This document shows positions 43,857-53,556 of a stretch of 64,000 nt of DNA, one piece after another. A model generated the notes under the pieces. That model was not told the DNA's origin. It was given only the letters and a program-made list of their open reading frames with translations, and did not search any database. This DNA is from Candidatus Rokuibacteriota bacterium (lineage in GTDB: Bacteria > Methylomirabilota > Methylomirabilia > Rokubacteriales > CSP1-6). Made by a program: the position numbers and the translations under genes. How positions within the stretch are numbered: position 1 is the stretch's first letter; every line of letters starts with the position of its first letter. The stretch spans positions 62,001 to 126,000 of the forward strand of contig QHSX01000045.1 of NCBI GenBank assembly GCA_003221695.1. Direction: 5' to 3'.

Positions 43857-45228
43857 GTCGCGTGCCCTCCCCGCCCGTCCTGAACTCGTCGGGGGCGATT
43901 CCGTAGGCGACGATCTTCCGGTAGAGCGTCTTCGGGTCGATGGCGAGCAGCGCCGAGGCCTTGCCCCGGTGACCGCCCACCTCGCGCAGCGTCGCGACGA
44001 TGTGCTGGCGCTCCATCGTCTCGAGGCTCGCCCCCGACGACGCGGCCGGGGCCGGCGCCGCGCCGAGGACCTCCGGCGGCAGGTCCTCCGGCAGGATCTC
44101 CTCGCCCTTCGAGAGGATCACGGCGCGCTCGATGGCGTGGAGCAGCTCGCGGACGTTGCCGGGCCACGCGTACCCCTCGAGCGCGCCGAGGGCGCGGGGG
44201 CTGAGGCGCTTGGCGCCGTAGGTCGCGTTGGCCGCGACGAAGTGGTTGGCGAGGAGCGCGACGTCCTCACGGCGCTCGCGGAGCGGCGAGAGCTTGACCG
44301 TGATCGTGTTGATCCGGAAGTAGAGGTCCTGGCGGAAGGCGCCCGCCTTCATCGCCTCGCCGAGGTCGCGGTTGGTCGCCGCGACGAGCCGAACGTCCAC
44401 CCTGCGCGGGCGCGTGGCGCCCACGCGGAAGAAGGTGCCGGTCTCGAGGGCGCGCAGGAGCTTCACCTGACTGTCCGGCTCCATCTCGCCGATCTCGTCG
44501 AGCAGGAGCGTGCCGCCGTCGGCGAGCTCGACGAGCCCGGGTTTCGCGGCGACGGCGCCGGTGAACGCGCCCCGCTCGTGACCGAAGAGCTCCGACTCGA
44601 ACACCTCGCGCGGCAGCGCGCCGCAGTGGATGGGAACGAAGGGCCGCGCGGCCCGCGCCGAGAGGGCGTGGATCGCACGCGCCACCAGCTCTTTCCCCGT
44701 GCCGCTCTCGCCCAGGATGAGCACCGAGGAGTCGGTGGGCGCGACCCGTTCGACGATCCGGAGGACCTCCTGCATCTGGGAACTCTTGGTGAGGATGCCG
44801 CCGAACGGCTCGGCGCCCGGCGCGTACGCTCGCAGCGCCTCGTTGTCACGCAGGAGCTGGGCCTTCTCCGCAGCCTTGCGGACGAGGACGTCGAGCTCCT
44901 CGATCTTCATGGGCTTGGTGAGGTAGTCGTAGACGCCGAGCTTCATCGCCTCGACGGCCGTGCCGACCTCCTGGAACCCCGTCACCACGATCACCTGCGG
45001 CTGCTCGGGGAAGGCCTGGAGCTCACGCAGGACCTCGATCCCCTCCTTCTTCGGCATCTTCATGTCGAGGACCACGACGTCGTACGGCGTCTCCGCGAGC
45101 CGCTCGAGCGCCGCGGCCCCGTCGGCCACGCCGTCCACGTCGTGCCCCTTGCGCCCCAGCTCGCGCACCACGAGCTCGCGCAGGTGGCGCTCGTCGTCGG
45201 CGACCAGCACGCGGACCTTGCGGCTCAC
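43849..45228 (-). CDS. Sigma-54-dependent response regulator (NtrC/AtoC type)
   Basis: A 459-aa three-domain regulator. The REC domain has phospho-acceptor Asp55 (VVVLDMKMP). The AAA+ domain has Walker A GESGTGKE at 173-180, the sigma-54 contact GAFTGA at 220-225 and LLLDEIGEM. A Fis-type helix-turn-helix follows (HIVATLREVGGHRGKASALL). It activates transcription at -24/-12 promoters on phosphorylation by its kinase, whose gene overlaps by four bases upstream. Its target promoters cannot be named from the sequence. Confidence 0.94.
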   Translation of the reverse strand: MSRKVRVLVADDERHLRELVVRELGRKGHDVDGVADGAAALERLAETPYDVVVLDMKMPKKEGIEVLRELQAFPEQPQVIVVTGFQEVGTAVEAMKLGVYDYLTKPMKIEELDVLVRKAAEKAQLLRDNEALRAYAPGAEPFGGILTKSSQMQEVLRIVERVAPTDSSVLILGESGTGKELVARAIHALSARAARPFVPIHCGALPREVFESELFGHERGAFTGAVAAKPGLVELADGGTLLLDEIGEMEPDSQVKLLRALETGTFFRVGATRPRRVDVRLVAATNRDLGEAMKAGAFRQDLYFRINTITVKLSPLRERREDVALLANHFVAANATYGAKRLSPRALGALEGYAWPGNVRELLHAIERAVILSKGEEILPEDLPPEVLGAAPAPAASSGASLETMERQHIVATLREVGGHRGKASALLAIDPKTLYRKIVAYGIAPDEFRTGGEGTRHG

Positions 45229-48218
45229 GCCGGCAGCACCATGCGGAAGAGGCTCCCCTTGCCGGGCCGCGAGGTGACCTCGATCCGGCCCCCGTGGTCC
45301 GTCACGATCCCCTGGGCAATGGCGAGCCCGAGGCCGGTCCCCTGCCCCGGCGGCTTGGTCGTGAAGAACGGATCGAAGATACGAGACAGGATCTCGTCGG
45401 GAACGCCCGGCCCCTCGTCCTCGAACTCCACTTCCACCTCGCCACGGTGCACACGTGAGCGCACGGTCAGCCGGCCGCGGCCCTCCATCGCCTCGAGCGC
45501 GTTCGAGGCGAGGGCGATGAAGACCTGACGGATCTGCCCCTCGTTGACCGCGAGGGAAGGGGGCGCGGGATCGAGCTCGGTCGCGAACCGGCCCTCGGCG
45601 AAGCGCGACTGGTGGGAGAGAAGCTCGAGGGTCTTGAGGACGAGCGCGTTGAGGTCGGTCGGCACACGCCGGCTCCCGGGATCACGGACGAACTGGAGCA
45701 GGGTCCCGGTGATCTCCTTGCACCGGAACGCCTCCTCCTCGACCAGCTCGAGGTAGTGCTGGAAGTCGGTCAGCTCGGCGGTTTGCGCGAGCCCGCGTTC
45801 CGTGAGTCGCCCCCGGAGCGACTCGGCGCAGCCGGCGATCGTCGCCAGCGGGTTGTTCAGCTCGTGCGCGACCCCCGCGGCGAGCCGTCCGGCGGTCGTG
45901 AGCCGCTCGGTCAGCAGCATCTGGCGCTCGAGCCGCTTCGCGAGCGTCACGTCCTCCACGAGGACCACCGCGTGCGTGGCGCTCGCCTCCGCCGACTCGA
46001 CGGGCGCGCTCGTCAGCCGGAGGACCTTCGTTTCGCCGCCGAGCGTGACCTCCGTCTCGAGCGCGCCGCCCTGCCGCGTCTCGAACGCCGCGCGGACGAA
46101 CCCCTCGACCGTCCCCGCGGTGTCGGGGGCGAAGAGCGCGGCGAACGAGGTGCGCGTGCCCGGGTCGCAGCCGAGGACCCGCGCGCCCTCGCGGTTGGTG
46201 CGCACGACGCGAAGCTCGGCGCCGAGGACGAAGACGCCGAGCGGCAGCGTCTCCAGCACCACCTCGACGAAGCGCTTCTGCGCGTCGAGCTCCCGCGTCC
46301 GCTCGGCGACCATGCCCTCGAGCGCCGCGTAGAGCCGCGCGTGCTCGAGCGCGATCGCCGCCTGGTCGGCGAGCGCCAGGAGGAGCTCCGCCTCGCTCGC
46401 CGAGAATTCGTGAACGTCCCGCCGGAAGGCGCTGATCGCCCCGATGGCGCGGTCACCCACGAGGAGCGGCGCCACCAGCATCGAGCGCAGGCCGTGGGCG
46501 CGTGGCAGCTGTGGGTAGCGTACGCGCGGGTCGGTGTAGAGATCACGGCTCTGGACCGGGCGCCGCTCGCGCACCGCCCGGCCCCCGATCCCCTCACCCA
46601 CCTTGATTCGAATGTCCTTCACCATCGCCTGGGGAAGATCGAGGCTCGCCACCGTGACGAGCTCGTCCGTCAGGGGGTCGAGCGTCGCCAGGCCGCACGA
46701 GTCGACGCCGAGAACGCCGCGCGCCTCCTCCAGGATCACGCGGATCGTCCGGTCCACGTCGAGGCTGGCGGTCACCGCGCGGCCGGCCTCGAGGAGCGCG
46801 CGTGTCTCGCGGGCCCGGCGCACGCTCTCCTCGAAGAGCCGCGCGTTGTGGATCGCGATCCCGGCCTGCTCGCCGAACGCCTCGAGCACGCGCTGGTGGT
46901 GCGTGGTGAACGCGCCCGGACGCGTCGCGAAGGCCGAGATCACGCCGATGACTCCGCCCGCGACCTTGAGCGGCACGCAGAGCATCGAGCGAATCCCCTC
47001 GCGCTCGTCCACGTCGCGGCGCGCCGAGTGCGGGTCGGTGCGGACGTCGTCGACACGGAGCGTCGTGCCGCTCTGGGCGGCGCGGCCCATGATCCCCTCG
47101 CCGACCGGGACCGAGAGCGTGCGCCACGCCTCACTCCCGGCCCCGTGGGCCGCGACGTGGGCGATGTGGGTCCCGGCCGGATCGAGAAGGCCGATGCCGC
47201 ACCCCGAGCTGCCGATCAGGTCGCTGACCGAGCGGCTGATCCGGTCGAGGACCGACTCGACGTCGAGACGGGCGGTGATGAGCTGGCTCGTTGCGTAGAG
47301 CGCCGCGAGCTCGTCCCGCCGCCGGTGGCCTTCCGTCAGGAGCCGTCGCAGTTCGATCGCCGACGCGAGGGGCCGGGCGAGCTCGCCGACGATCTCGACG
47401 TCCTCGGCGTCGAAGGCTCCCACGCGCGCGGACGTCAGCGTCACGGCGCCGAAGACGCCGCCGGCCGACAGGAGCGGCACGAGCGTCACCGCACGGTAGC
47501 CGCGCTCCGCGAAGACCCGCCGGCTCACCCCGGGGACCCGTTCGTCCCGCACGTCGTCCACCCGGAGCGGCGTGCCGCGCGCCACGAGGTCAGCGAAGAG
47601 GGTCCCGGCGAGGGCCATCCGGTCGTCGCGCGGCACGCGCAGGGGCACGGAGCGCGCGACGACGTCGATGATCTCGAACTCGTCGCGCTCCGCGTCCAGG
47701 AGCGACACGGCGATCGAGTCGAACGCCACGAGCTTTGCCGCACCCTCGGCGAACGCGCGGAACACGTCGTCGAGTGAGTGGGTCACGACGAGGAGCCGCG
47801 TCAGCTCGTCGAGCGCCGACATGCGGAGCGCGCGCCGGTGGAGGCGCCAGACGCGATCGAGCGCCTCGCCGAGCGCGCGCGAGACGTCGGGCGTCAGGGT
47901 GCCGCGCGTGAGCGCGGGCCCGAGGAGCAGGAGGGCGCCGACGCGCCGCCCCGACGCCACGAGCGGCGTCTTCAGCACGACCGCGCGGCCCCGCGTCCAG
48001 CCGGGCGGCGTGGCGCGCGCGAGCCCGAGACGCCCCACCGGGGTCCGCACCGAGGCCTGCAACCACCCGTCGAGCCGCGCGGGCAGACGCCGGCCCGCCG
48101 CCCTCACGACCACCGGCGCCTCGCGGGGTGGCGTGAAGACCAGCGCGCCAGCCACGGCACGGGCTTGTGCCACCAGCGGGCGCAGGATTCGGGCGAGCTC
48201 CTCCTCCAGGAGCGTCAT
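45225..48218 (-). CDS. Multi-GAF/PAS soluble sensor histidine kinase
   Basis: A 997-aa kinase with no clear membrane helices. Domains in order: an N-terminal region, a GAF domain at about 145-285, further GAF domains at about 310-460 and 480-630 (IGLLDPAGTHIAHVAAHGAG, LATLDPLTDELVTVAS), a PAS domain at about 655-765 (VLETLPLGVFVLGAELRVV), a HisKA with His785 in VAHELNNPLATIAG, and a HATPase ending in GTGLGLAIAQGIVTDHGGR. Three GAF domains suggest a cytoplasmic small-molecule or redox sensor. Its start overlaps the amidohydrolase stop, and its stop overlaps the regulator start. Confidence 0.92.
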   Translation of the reverse strand: MTLLEEELARILRPLVAQARAVAGALVFTPPREAPVVVRAAGRRLPARLDGWLQASVRTPVGRLGLARATPPGWTRGRAVVLKTPLVASGRRVGALLLLGPALTRGTLTPDVSRALGEALDRVWRLHRRALRMSALDELTRLLVVTHSLDDVFRAFAEGAAKLVAFDSIAVSLLDAERDEFEIIDVVARSVPLRVPRDDRMALAGTLFADLVARGTPLRVDDVRDERVPGVSRRVFAERGYRAVTLVPLLSAGGVFGAVTLTSARVGAFDAEDVEIVGELARPLASAIELRRLLTEGHRRRDELAALYATSQLITARLDVESVLDRISRSVSDLIGSSGCGIGLLDPAGTHIAHVAAHGAGSEAWRTLSVPVGEGIMGRAAQSGTTLRVDDVRTDPHSARRDVDEREGIRSMLCVPLKVAGGVIGVISAFATRPGAFTTHHQRVLEAFGEQAGIAIHNARLFEESVRRARETRALLEAGRAVTASLDVDRTIRVILEEARGVLGVDSCGLATLDPLTDELVTVASLDLPQAMVKDIRIKVGEGIGGRAVRERRPVQSRDLYTDPRVRYPQLPRAHGLRSMLVAPLLVGDRAIGAISAFRRDVHEFSASEAELLLALADQAAIALEHARLYAALEGMVAERTRELDAQKRFVEVVLETLPLGVFVLGAELRVVRTNREGARVLGCDPGTRTSFAALFAPDTAGTVEGFVRAAFETRQGGALETEVTLGGETKVLRLTSAPVESAEASATHAVVLVEDVTLAKRLERQMLLTERLTTAGRLAAGVAHELNNPLATIAGCAESLRGRLTERGLAQTAELTDFQHYLELVEEEAFRCKEITGTLLQFVRDPGSRRVPTDLNALVLKTLELLSHQSRFAEGRFATELDPAPPSLAVNEGQIRQVFIALASNALEAMEGRGRLTVRSRVHRGEVEVEFEDEGPGVPDEILSRIFDPFFTTKPPGQGTGLGLAIAQGIVTDHGGRIEVTSRPGKGSLFRMVLPA

Positions 48219-49810
48219 AGGGGCGTCAGGAGCTTACCGGGGAGGCTCCCGGTGTGCGCGCCATCCTTGACGACGATGGACCCGTTCACGACGACGTGCT
48301 CGATGCCGACGGGATAGCGGTGGGGCGCGTCGTACGTCGCCTGGTCGGCGACCCGCCTGGGATCGAACACGACGAGATCGGCCTTCGCGCCCACGCGGAT
48401 GACGCCGCGGTCGCGCAGCCGGAGGCGCTTGGCAGGCAGTCCCGTCATCTTGTGCACGGCCTCGGGCAGCCCGAGGAGGCGCTGCGCCCGGGCGTACTCG
48501 CCGAGCACGCGCGGGAACGTGCCGTAGCTGCGCGGGTGCGGCTTGCCCGTGCCGAGGACGCCGTAGGGCGCCAGCGCCGAGCCGTCGGAGCCGATCATGA
48601 CCGCTGGATGGGCGAGGGCGCGGCGGAGATCCGCCTCGTCGAGCTGGAAGAGGATGACGTAGCCACGGCCCGCTTCGTCCACGAGGAGCTCGAACGCCGC
48701 GTCGAGCGGGTCCATGCCGCGCTCGGCGCCGACCTCCGACAGGCGCTTGCCTTCGGCGTCCTTCCGCCGCGCGCAGGACGCGATCATGATGTTCTCCCAG
48801 CCGACGCGGTCGAGGAGGCCCTGGCCGGTCACGGGCGCCTCGAGCTCGTGACGGATCCGCTCGCGCGCCTCCGGCGTGTGAAGCCGCTCCAGCATCGCCC
48901 CGACGCCACCCTCGAGGGCCCAGTCGGGCAGGAGCGCGCGGAGCGTCGTGCTCGACGCCGTGTAGGGGTAGACGTCGGCCATGACGTCGAGGCCCTCGGC
49001 GCGCGCGGCGTCGATGAGCGCGAGCGCCCCGGCGACCTTGCCCCAGTTCGGGCGGCCCGCGGCCTTGATGTGGCTCACCTGGACCGACAGCTCGCCCTCC
49101 CGCCCCACGCGGATCGCCTCGCCGACGGCGTCGAGGAGCGTCGCGCCCTCGCCGCGGATATGGCTCGCGTAGAAGCCACGGTGCCGACCCGCCACGCGCG
49201 CGATCTCGACGATCTCTTCGGTCGAGGCGTACGAGCCGGGCGCGTAGATGAGGCCCGTGGAGAGACCCCACGCGCCGTCCTCCATCGCCTCGGTCATGAG
49301 CCGCTGCATCCGGGCGAGCTCCTTGCGATCGGGCGCGCGACGGGCGAAGCCCATCACGGCGATGCGGAGGGTGCCGTGGCCCACGAGCTGCACGACGTTG
49401 AGGGCCGTGCCCTCCGCGTCGAACGCCTTCAAGTAGTCGCCAACCGACCGCCACCGGAAGTCCATGCCCCGCGGCACGTAGAGGGCGAACCCACGGAGCT
49501 CCGCGAGAAATTCGGGGGACGCGGGCGCGGGCGAGAAGCCGCAGTTGCCCACGACCTCCGTGGTCACGCCCTGGCGGATCTTCGACTCGGCGCGCCGGTT
49601 CTCCCAGAGCCGCCAGTCCGAGTGCGAATGCATGTCGATGAACCCCGGCGCCAGCACACGGCCCGCGGCCCAGAGCGTCAGGCCGGCCGCCTCGCCCGAG
49701 AGGTCGCCGACCGCCGCGACGACGTCGTCGCGGATGCCGACGTCGGCACGACTGCCCGGAGCGCCGGTACCGTCGACGACCTGGGCGCCCTCGATCTTGA
49801 GGTCGAGCAT
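48215..49810 (-). CDS. N-acyl-D-amino-acid deacylase family amidohydrolase
   Basis: A 531-aa amidohydrolase. The metal motif APGFIDMHSHSDW provides the HXH-D pattern, with further His in VVGNCGFSP, YASHIRGEG and VQVSHIKAAG. The C-terminal DPRRVADQATYDAPHRYPVG closely matches D-aminoacylase/dihydroorotase-like enzymes. The ATG at 49810 is two bases past the amidase stop. Together with the amidase it should release amines and acids from amides or N-acyl amino acids. Confidence 0.9.
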   Translation of the reverse strand: MLDLKIEGAQVVDGTGAPGSRADVGIRDDVVAAVGDLSGEAAGLTLWAAGRVLAPGFIDMHSHSDWRLWENRRAESKIRQGVTTEVVGNCGFSPAPASPEFLAELRGFALYVPRGMDFRWRSVGDYLKAFDAEGTALNVVQLVGHGTLRIAVMGFARRAPDRKELARMQRLMTEAMEDGAWGLSTGLIYAPGSYASTEEIVEIARVAGRHRGFYASHIRGEGATLLDAVGEAIRVGREGELSVQVSHIKAAGRPNWGKVAGALALIDAARAEGLDVMADVYPYTASSTTLRALLPDWALEGGVGAMLERLHTPEARERIRHELEAPVTGQGLLDRVGWENIMIASCARRKDAEGKRLSEVGAERGMDPLDAAFELLVDEAGRGYVILFQLDEADLRRALAHPAVMIGSDGSALAPYGVLGTGKPHPRSYGTFPRVLGEYARAQRLLGLPEAVHKMTGLPAKRLRLRDRGVIRVGAKADLVVFDPRRVADQATYDAPHRYPVGIEHVVVNGSIVVKDGAHTGSLPGKLLTPL

Positions 49811-49812
49811 GG

Positions 49813-51144
49813 TCAGAGACCGGGCGATCGGGTGAACGCGACCTGGCGCTCGCACCAGGCCGCCACGCTCAGCAGTCGCGCCGAGGCGCCCGCGGCCTGG
49901 ACGAGCTGGATGGCGAGCGGAAGCCCCGACGGCGTGAGCCCGCTCGGCAGCGAGATCGCCGGGACCCCGGCGAAGCTCCAGGGCGCGCACAGCGAGGCGT
50001 CGCCCGTCGACGCGAGCCCCTCGGGGGCGGGCGTGGGCGCCGTCGGCGTGAGGAGCGCGTCGTGCGCCGCGAGCACCTCCATGACCTCCTCTCGGAAGGC
50101 GAGCCGCGCACGGTTGGCGCCGAGGTAGGTGACGGCGGAGATCGTCAGCCCCCGCTCGACGAGCTTGCGGATCTCCGGGCCGTACTGGTCGGCGTACTTG
50201 GCGAACAACGGCTCGTGGAAGGCCGCCGCCTCCGATTCCAGGACGGTCTGGCCCGCCGCGTGGATCCCGTCGAACGACCGCGGCAGCTTCACCTCGGTGA
50301 GCGTCGCGCCCGCACGGGCGAAGGCGTCGGCCGTCGCCTGGACGTGGGCGGCAACCTCGCGCGAGGCGCGACGCAGGACCTCGGGTGCCAGCGCCAGGCG
50401 CGGCGGGTTGCCGGGCTCGACGGCGACGCGCTGGCGTGCCAGCACCGAGAACACGAGCCCCGCGTCGGCGACCCCGCGGGTGAAGACGCCGACGTGGTCG
50501 AGCGACCCGGCGAGCGGGATCACGCCCGTGGTCGACACGAGGCCGTGCGTGGGCTTGAAGCCGACCACGCCGCAGTAGGCCGCGGGGCGCAGGACCGAGC
50601 CGACGGTCTGCGAGCCGAGCGCCAGCGGGACCATGCGCGCGGCCACCGCGGCCGCCGAGCCCGACGAGGAGCCGCCGGGCGTGTGCGCGCGATTCCACGG
50701 GTTGCGCGTGGGCGCCGGGTCGCGGTAGGCGAACTGCGTCGTGTGCGTCTTGCCGAGCACGATCGCGCCTGCGGCACGGAGCAGCGCGACCGACGCCGCG
50801 TCCTCGCCGGGTCGGCGGTGGGCGAACGCCCGGGCGCCGGCGGTCGTCGGGAGCCCGGCGACGTCGAAGATGTCCTTCACCGCGAACGGGATGCCGTGCA
50901 GGGGCCCGCGCACGGCGGCGCGCGCCGACTCACGGGCACGCTCGCGCGCGACGGCCAAGGCGCCCTTCTCGTCGACGTGCACCCAGGCCTCGAGCGTCCC
51001 GTCGAGCGCGCGGATCCGCTCGAGGCACGCCTCGACGAGCGCCACGGGGCTCAGCGTGCCGCGTCGGATCCGCTCCCCGGCTTCTCCCACGCCGAGCGCC
51101 GCGAGGTCGGCGGAGCCATCTAGCTCCTCTCTCAGGCCACCCAC
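49813..51144 (-). CDS. Amidase-signature hydrolase (GatA-like)
   Basis: A 443-aa amidase. The Ser-cisSer-Lys triad is visible: Lys in GIPFAVKDIFD, the Ser-rich TPGGSSSGSAAAVAARMV, and the nucleophile region LALGSQTVGSVLRPAAYCGVVGFKPT. GSQTVGSVL replaces the more common GSDTGGSIR, so substrate preference differs from glutamyl-tRNA amidotransferase. No GatB or GatC gene is adjacent. The start is a GTG. Confidence 0.88.
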   Translation of the reverse strand: MGGLREELDGSADLAALGVGEAGERIRRGTLSPVALVEACLERIRALDGTLEAWVHVDEKGALAVARERARESARAAVRGPLHGIPFAVKDIFDVAGLPTTAGARAFAHRRPGEDAASVALLRAAGAIVLGKTHTTQFAYRDPAPTRNPWNRAHTPGGSSSGSAAAVAARMVPLALGSQTVGSVLRPAAYCGVVGFKPTHGLVSTTGVIPLAGSLDHVGVFTRGVADAGLVFSVLARQRVAVEPGNPPRLALAPEVLRRASREVAAHVQATADAFARAGATLTEVKLPRSFDGIHAAGQTVLESEAAAFHEPLFAKYADQYGPEIRKLVERGLTISAVTYLGANRARLAFREEVMEVLAAHDALLTPTAPTPAPEGLASTGDASLCAPWSFAGVPAISLPSGLTPSGLPLAIQLVQAAGASARLLSVAAWCERQVAFTRSPGL

Positions 51145-51168
51145 GGCTCCCCCGATCTCGCGCTCCGA

Positions 51169-53019
51169 TCAGTGCAGGGCATCCAGCACCTCGGCGACGA
51201 CCTCAAAGCGCCCGAACGAGGGCACCAGATAGGCGCCCGCGTACCGGCCGCGGATCTCGTGGAGCAGGCGCTGGGCCATCTCGATCCCGACCCGCAGCGC
51301 CCCGTCGCCCGCGTCCCTGAGCCGCGCGCGGATATGCTCGGGGATCGTGATGCCCGGCACCTCGTTGTGGAGGAACTCGGCGTGGCGGTAGCTGTGGAGC
51401 GGGAGCACCCCGACGATGACCGGCACCGGCGGGCCGCCCGCCTGCTCGAGAAACCGGTCGAGCTCGGCCAGATCGTACACGGGCTGCGTCTGAAGCCACT
51501 GCGCCCCCGCGTGCACCTTGCGCTGGAAGCGGCTGATCTCCGCCTTGATGTTCTCCGCCCCGGGGTTCAGCGCCGCGCCGACGCAAAACGAGGTCGGCGT
51601 GCCGATGCTGTTCCCGGTCGCGTCCAGCCCCTGGTTCATCCGCTTCAGCACCTCGATGAGGCCGATCGCGTTGACATCGAAGACGGCCGTGGTGTTGACG
51701 TAGTCACCCGCGCGCGGCGGGTCGCCCTTGAGGGCGAGGATGTTTCGGACGTCGAGCGCGTGGGCGCCGAGCAAGTCGGCCTGGATACCCATGAGGTTCC
51801 GGTCGCGACAGGTGAAGTGCATATTGATGTCGAGCCCGGTCGCCTCGCGCACCAGGAGCGCCGTCGGCAGGACGGCCATCCGCACGCGGCCGAGCGAGCC
51901 GTCGTTGACGTCGACGATTTCGACGCCGCGCTCCTTGAGGAGCTTGGCGCCCTGGACGAGCCTCTCGACGGTGTGGCCCCGTGGCGGGTCGAGCTCGACG
52001 GTGACGACGAACTCCCGCGCCTCGAGCTTGCGCTGGAGCGGCGTCGCGGGACGCCGGGTCAGGAGCCCGGCCGACTCCCCGACGGCCGGTGTGGTGACCG
52101 TGACCGTGGGACGCACCGCGTCGCGCCGCGGCGGACGCTTGCGATCCAGCGTCTCGCGCATCGCCGCGATGTGCTGCGGCGTCGTGCCGCAGCAGCCCCC
52201 GACGACACGGGCGCCCGCGTCCACCATGCGCGCGGCGTACTCCGCCATGTAGGCCGGCGACGAGAGGTAGATGAGCCGTTCGCCGACACGGCTGGGGAGC
52301 CCCGCGTTCGGCTGGATCGCGAGCGGCAGGCCCCCGGCCACCTCCACCATCTGCTCGAGCACCCCGTACAAGGTGCTCGAACCCACGGAGCAGTTCGCGC
52401 CCAGGGCCTGGACGCCCAACGCGCGCAGGGTGCGCGCCACCTCGGCGGGCGAGCGTCCCGTGAACGTCACGCCCTCGTCGGTGAAGGCCATCTCCGCGGC
52501 GATGGGCAGGTCGGTGACCGAGCGGATCGCTTCGATGGCGAGCGCGATCTCGGCGAGATCGGAGAACGTCTCGACGATGAAGGCGTCGACGCCACCCTCG
52601 AGGAGCCCCTCCGCCTGCTCCCGGAACGCGGCGCGCGCGTCCTCCGCCGTCACGCTCCCGAGGGGCGCCAGGTACTTGCCGAGCGGACCGACGGAGCCGA
52701 GAATCAGAACGTCACGCCCGGTCGACTCGCGCACGTCACGGGCGAGCCGGACGCCGCGGCGGTTGACCTCTCGCACCTGGCCCTCGAGCCCGTGCACCGC
52801 GAGCTTGAAGCGGTTGGCGCCGAAGGTGTTGGTCTCGATCAGGTCGGCCCCCGCGGCGACGTAGTCGGCGTGGATCGCCTGCACGAGCCTCGGGTTGTTC
52901 AGGTTGAGGACGTCGAAGCACGCGTCGAGCGACACCCCGCGCGCGTAGAGCATCGTGCCCATCGCCCCATCGCAGAGGAGCGCCCCCGCGGCCAGACGCT
53001 GGCTAAACGCGTGCGGCAT
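51169..53019 (-). CDS. Bifunctional homocysteine S-methyltransferase / methylenetetrahydrofolate reductase
   Basis: A 616-aa fusion. Residues about 1-290 are a homocysteine methyltransferase (CDGAMGTMLYARG, ETNTFGANRFKL and the zinc ligand motif GGCCGTTPQHI). Residues about 330-616 are a MTHFR barrel (EFVVTVELDPPRGHTVERL, HFTCRDRNLMGIQADLLGAHAL). It can both make 5-methyl-THF and methylate homocysteine in one polypeptide. The gene is downstream of aroK, whose stop overlaps its start by 17 bases. Confidence 0.93.
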   Translation of the reverse strand: MPHAFSQRLAAGALLCDGAMGTMLYARGVSLDACFDVLNLNNPRLVQAIHADYVAAGADLIETNTFGANRFKLAVHGLEGQVREVNRRGVRLARDVRESTGRDVLILGSVGPLGKYLAPLGSVTAEDARAAFREQAEGLLEGGVDAFIVETFSDLAEIALAIEAIRSVTDLPIAAEMAFTDEGVTFTGRSPAEVARTLRALGVQALGANCSVGSSTLYGVLEQMVEVAGGLPLAIQPNAGLPSRVGERLIYLSSPAYMAEYAARMVDAGARVVGGCCGTTPQHIAAMRETLDRKRPPRRDAVRPTVTVTTPAVGESAGLLTRRPATPLQRKLEAREFVVTVELDPPRGHTVERLVQGAKLLKERGVEIVDVNDGSLGRVRMAVLPTALLVREATGLDINMHFTCRDRNLMGIQADLLGAHALDVRNILALKGDPPRAGDYVNTTAVFDVNAIGLIEVLKRMNQGLDATGNSIGTPTSFCVGAALNPGAENIKAEISRFQRKVHAGAQWLQTQPVYDLAELDRFLEQAGGPPVPVIVGVLPLHSYRHAEFLHNEVPGITIPEHIRARLRDAGDGALRVGIEMAQRLLHEIRGRYAGAYLVPSFGRFEVVAEVLDALH

Positions 53020-53536
53020 GCGTTCCCCGGAGCGCGATCAGGACGCGGGCCACGACCTGGTCGGGGCCGAGCCCGCTCGTGTCGATCACGATGTGCGCGC
53101 GTCGGTAGTAGGGCTCGCGCGCGCGGTAGAGCGCCCGGAGCTCCTCGGCGCTCCGGCCCGCGAGCATCGGCCGGTCTCCCGACCGGCCCGCGCGCTCGCA
53201 GAGGTCGGCGAGGTCGCCCGCGAGCCACACGACGGTGCCGAGCGCGCGGAGGGTCTCCATGCGCCCCTCGCGGCAGGGAAGGCCACCACCCGTCGCGATG
53301 ACGTCGCCCGATTTCAGCTTGAGCGCCTCCAGCGCCTCGGCTTCGAGCGCGCGGAAGCGCTCCTCGCCCTCCGCGCGGAAGATCTCGGCGATCGAGCGCG
53401 CCTCGCGGGCGACGATCATGTCGTCGGTCTCCACGAAGCAGCGCCCGAGCCGGCGCGCGAGAAGCCTGCCGACCACCGACTTTCCCGCCCCCATGAAGCC
53501 CACCAGAAGGATGTTGTCCGCCGGCATCTTCCGCAT
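53003..53536 (-). CDS. aroK: Shikimate kinase
   Basis: A 177-aa P-loop kinase. Walker A LLVGFMGAGKSVVGRLLA, the shikimate-binding ETDDMIVAREARSIAEIF and ATGGGLPC are the standard motifs, and the lid Arg lies in RSGDRPML. It phosphorylates shikimate in aromatic amino acid synthesis. The position between two methionine-synthase-type genes is odd. An in-frame ATG at 53527 is the alternative start. Confidence 0.93.
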   Translation of the reverse strand: MRKMPADNILLVGFMGAGKSVVGRLLARRLGRCFVETDDMIVAREARSIAEIFRAEGEERFRALEAEALEALKLKSGDVIATGGGLPCREGRMETLRALGTVVWLAGDLADLCERAGRSGDRPMLAGRSAEELRALYRAREPYYRRAHIVIDTSGLGPDQVVARVLIALRGTHAARV

Positions 53537-53556
53537 CGTATCAGATCGCCTCGGGC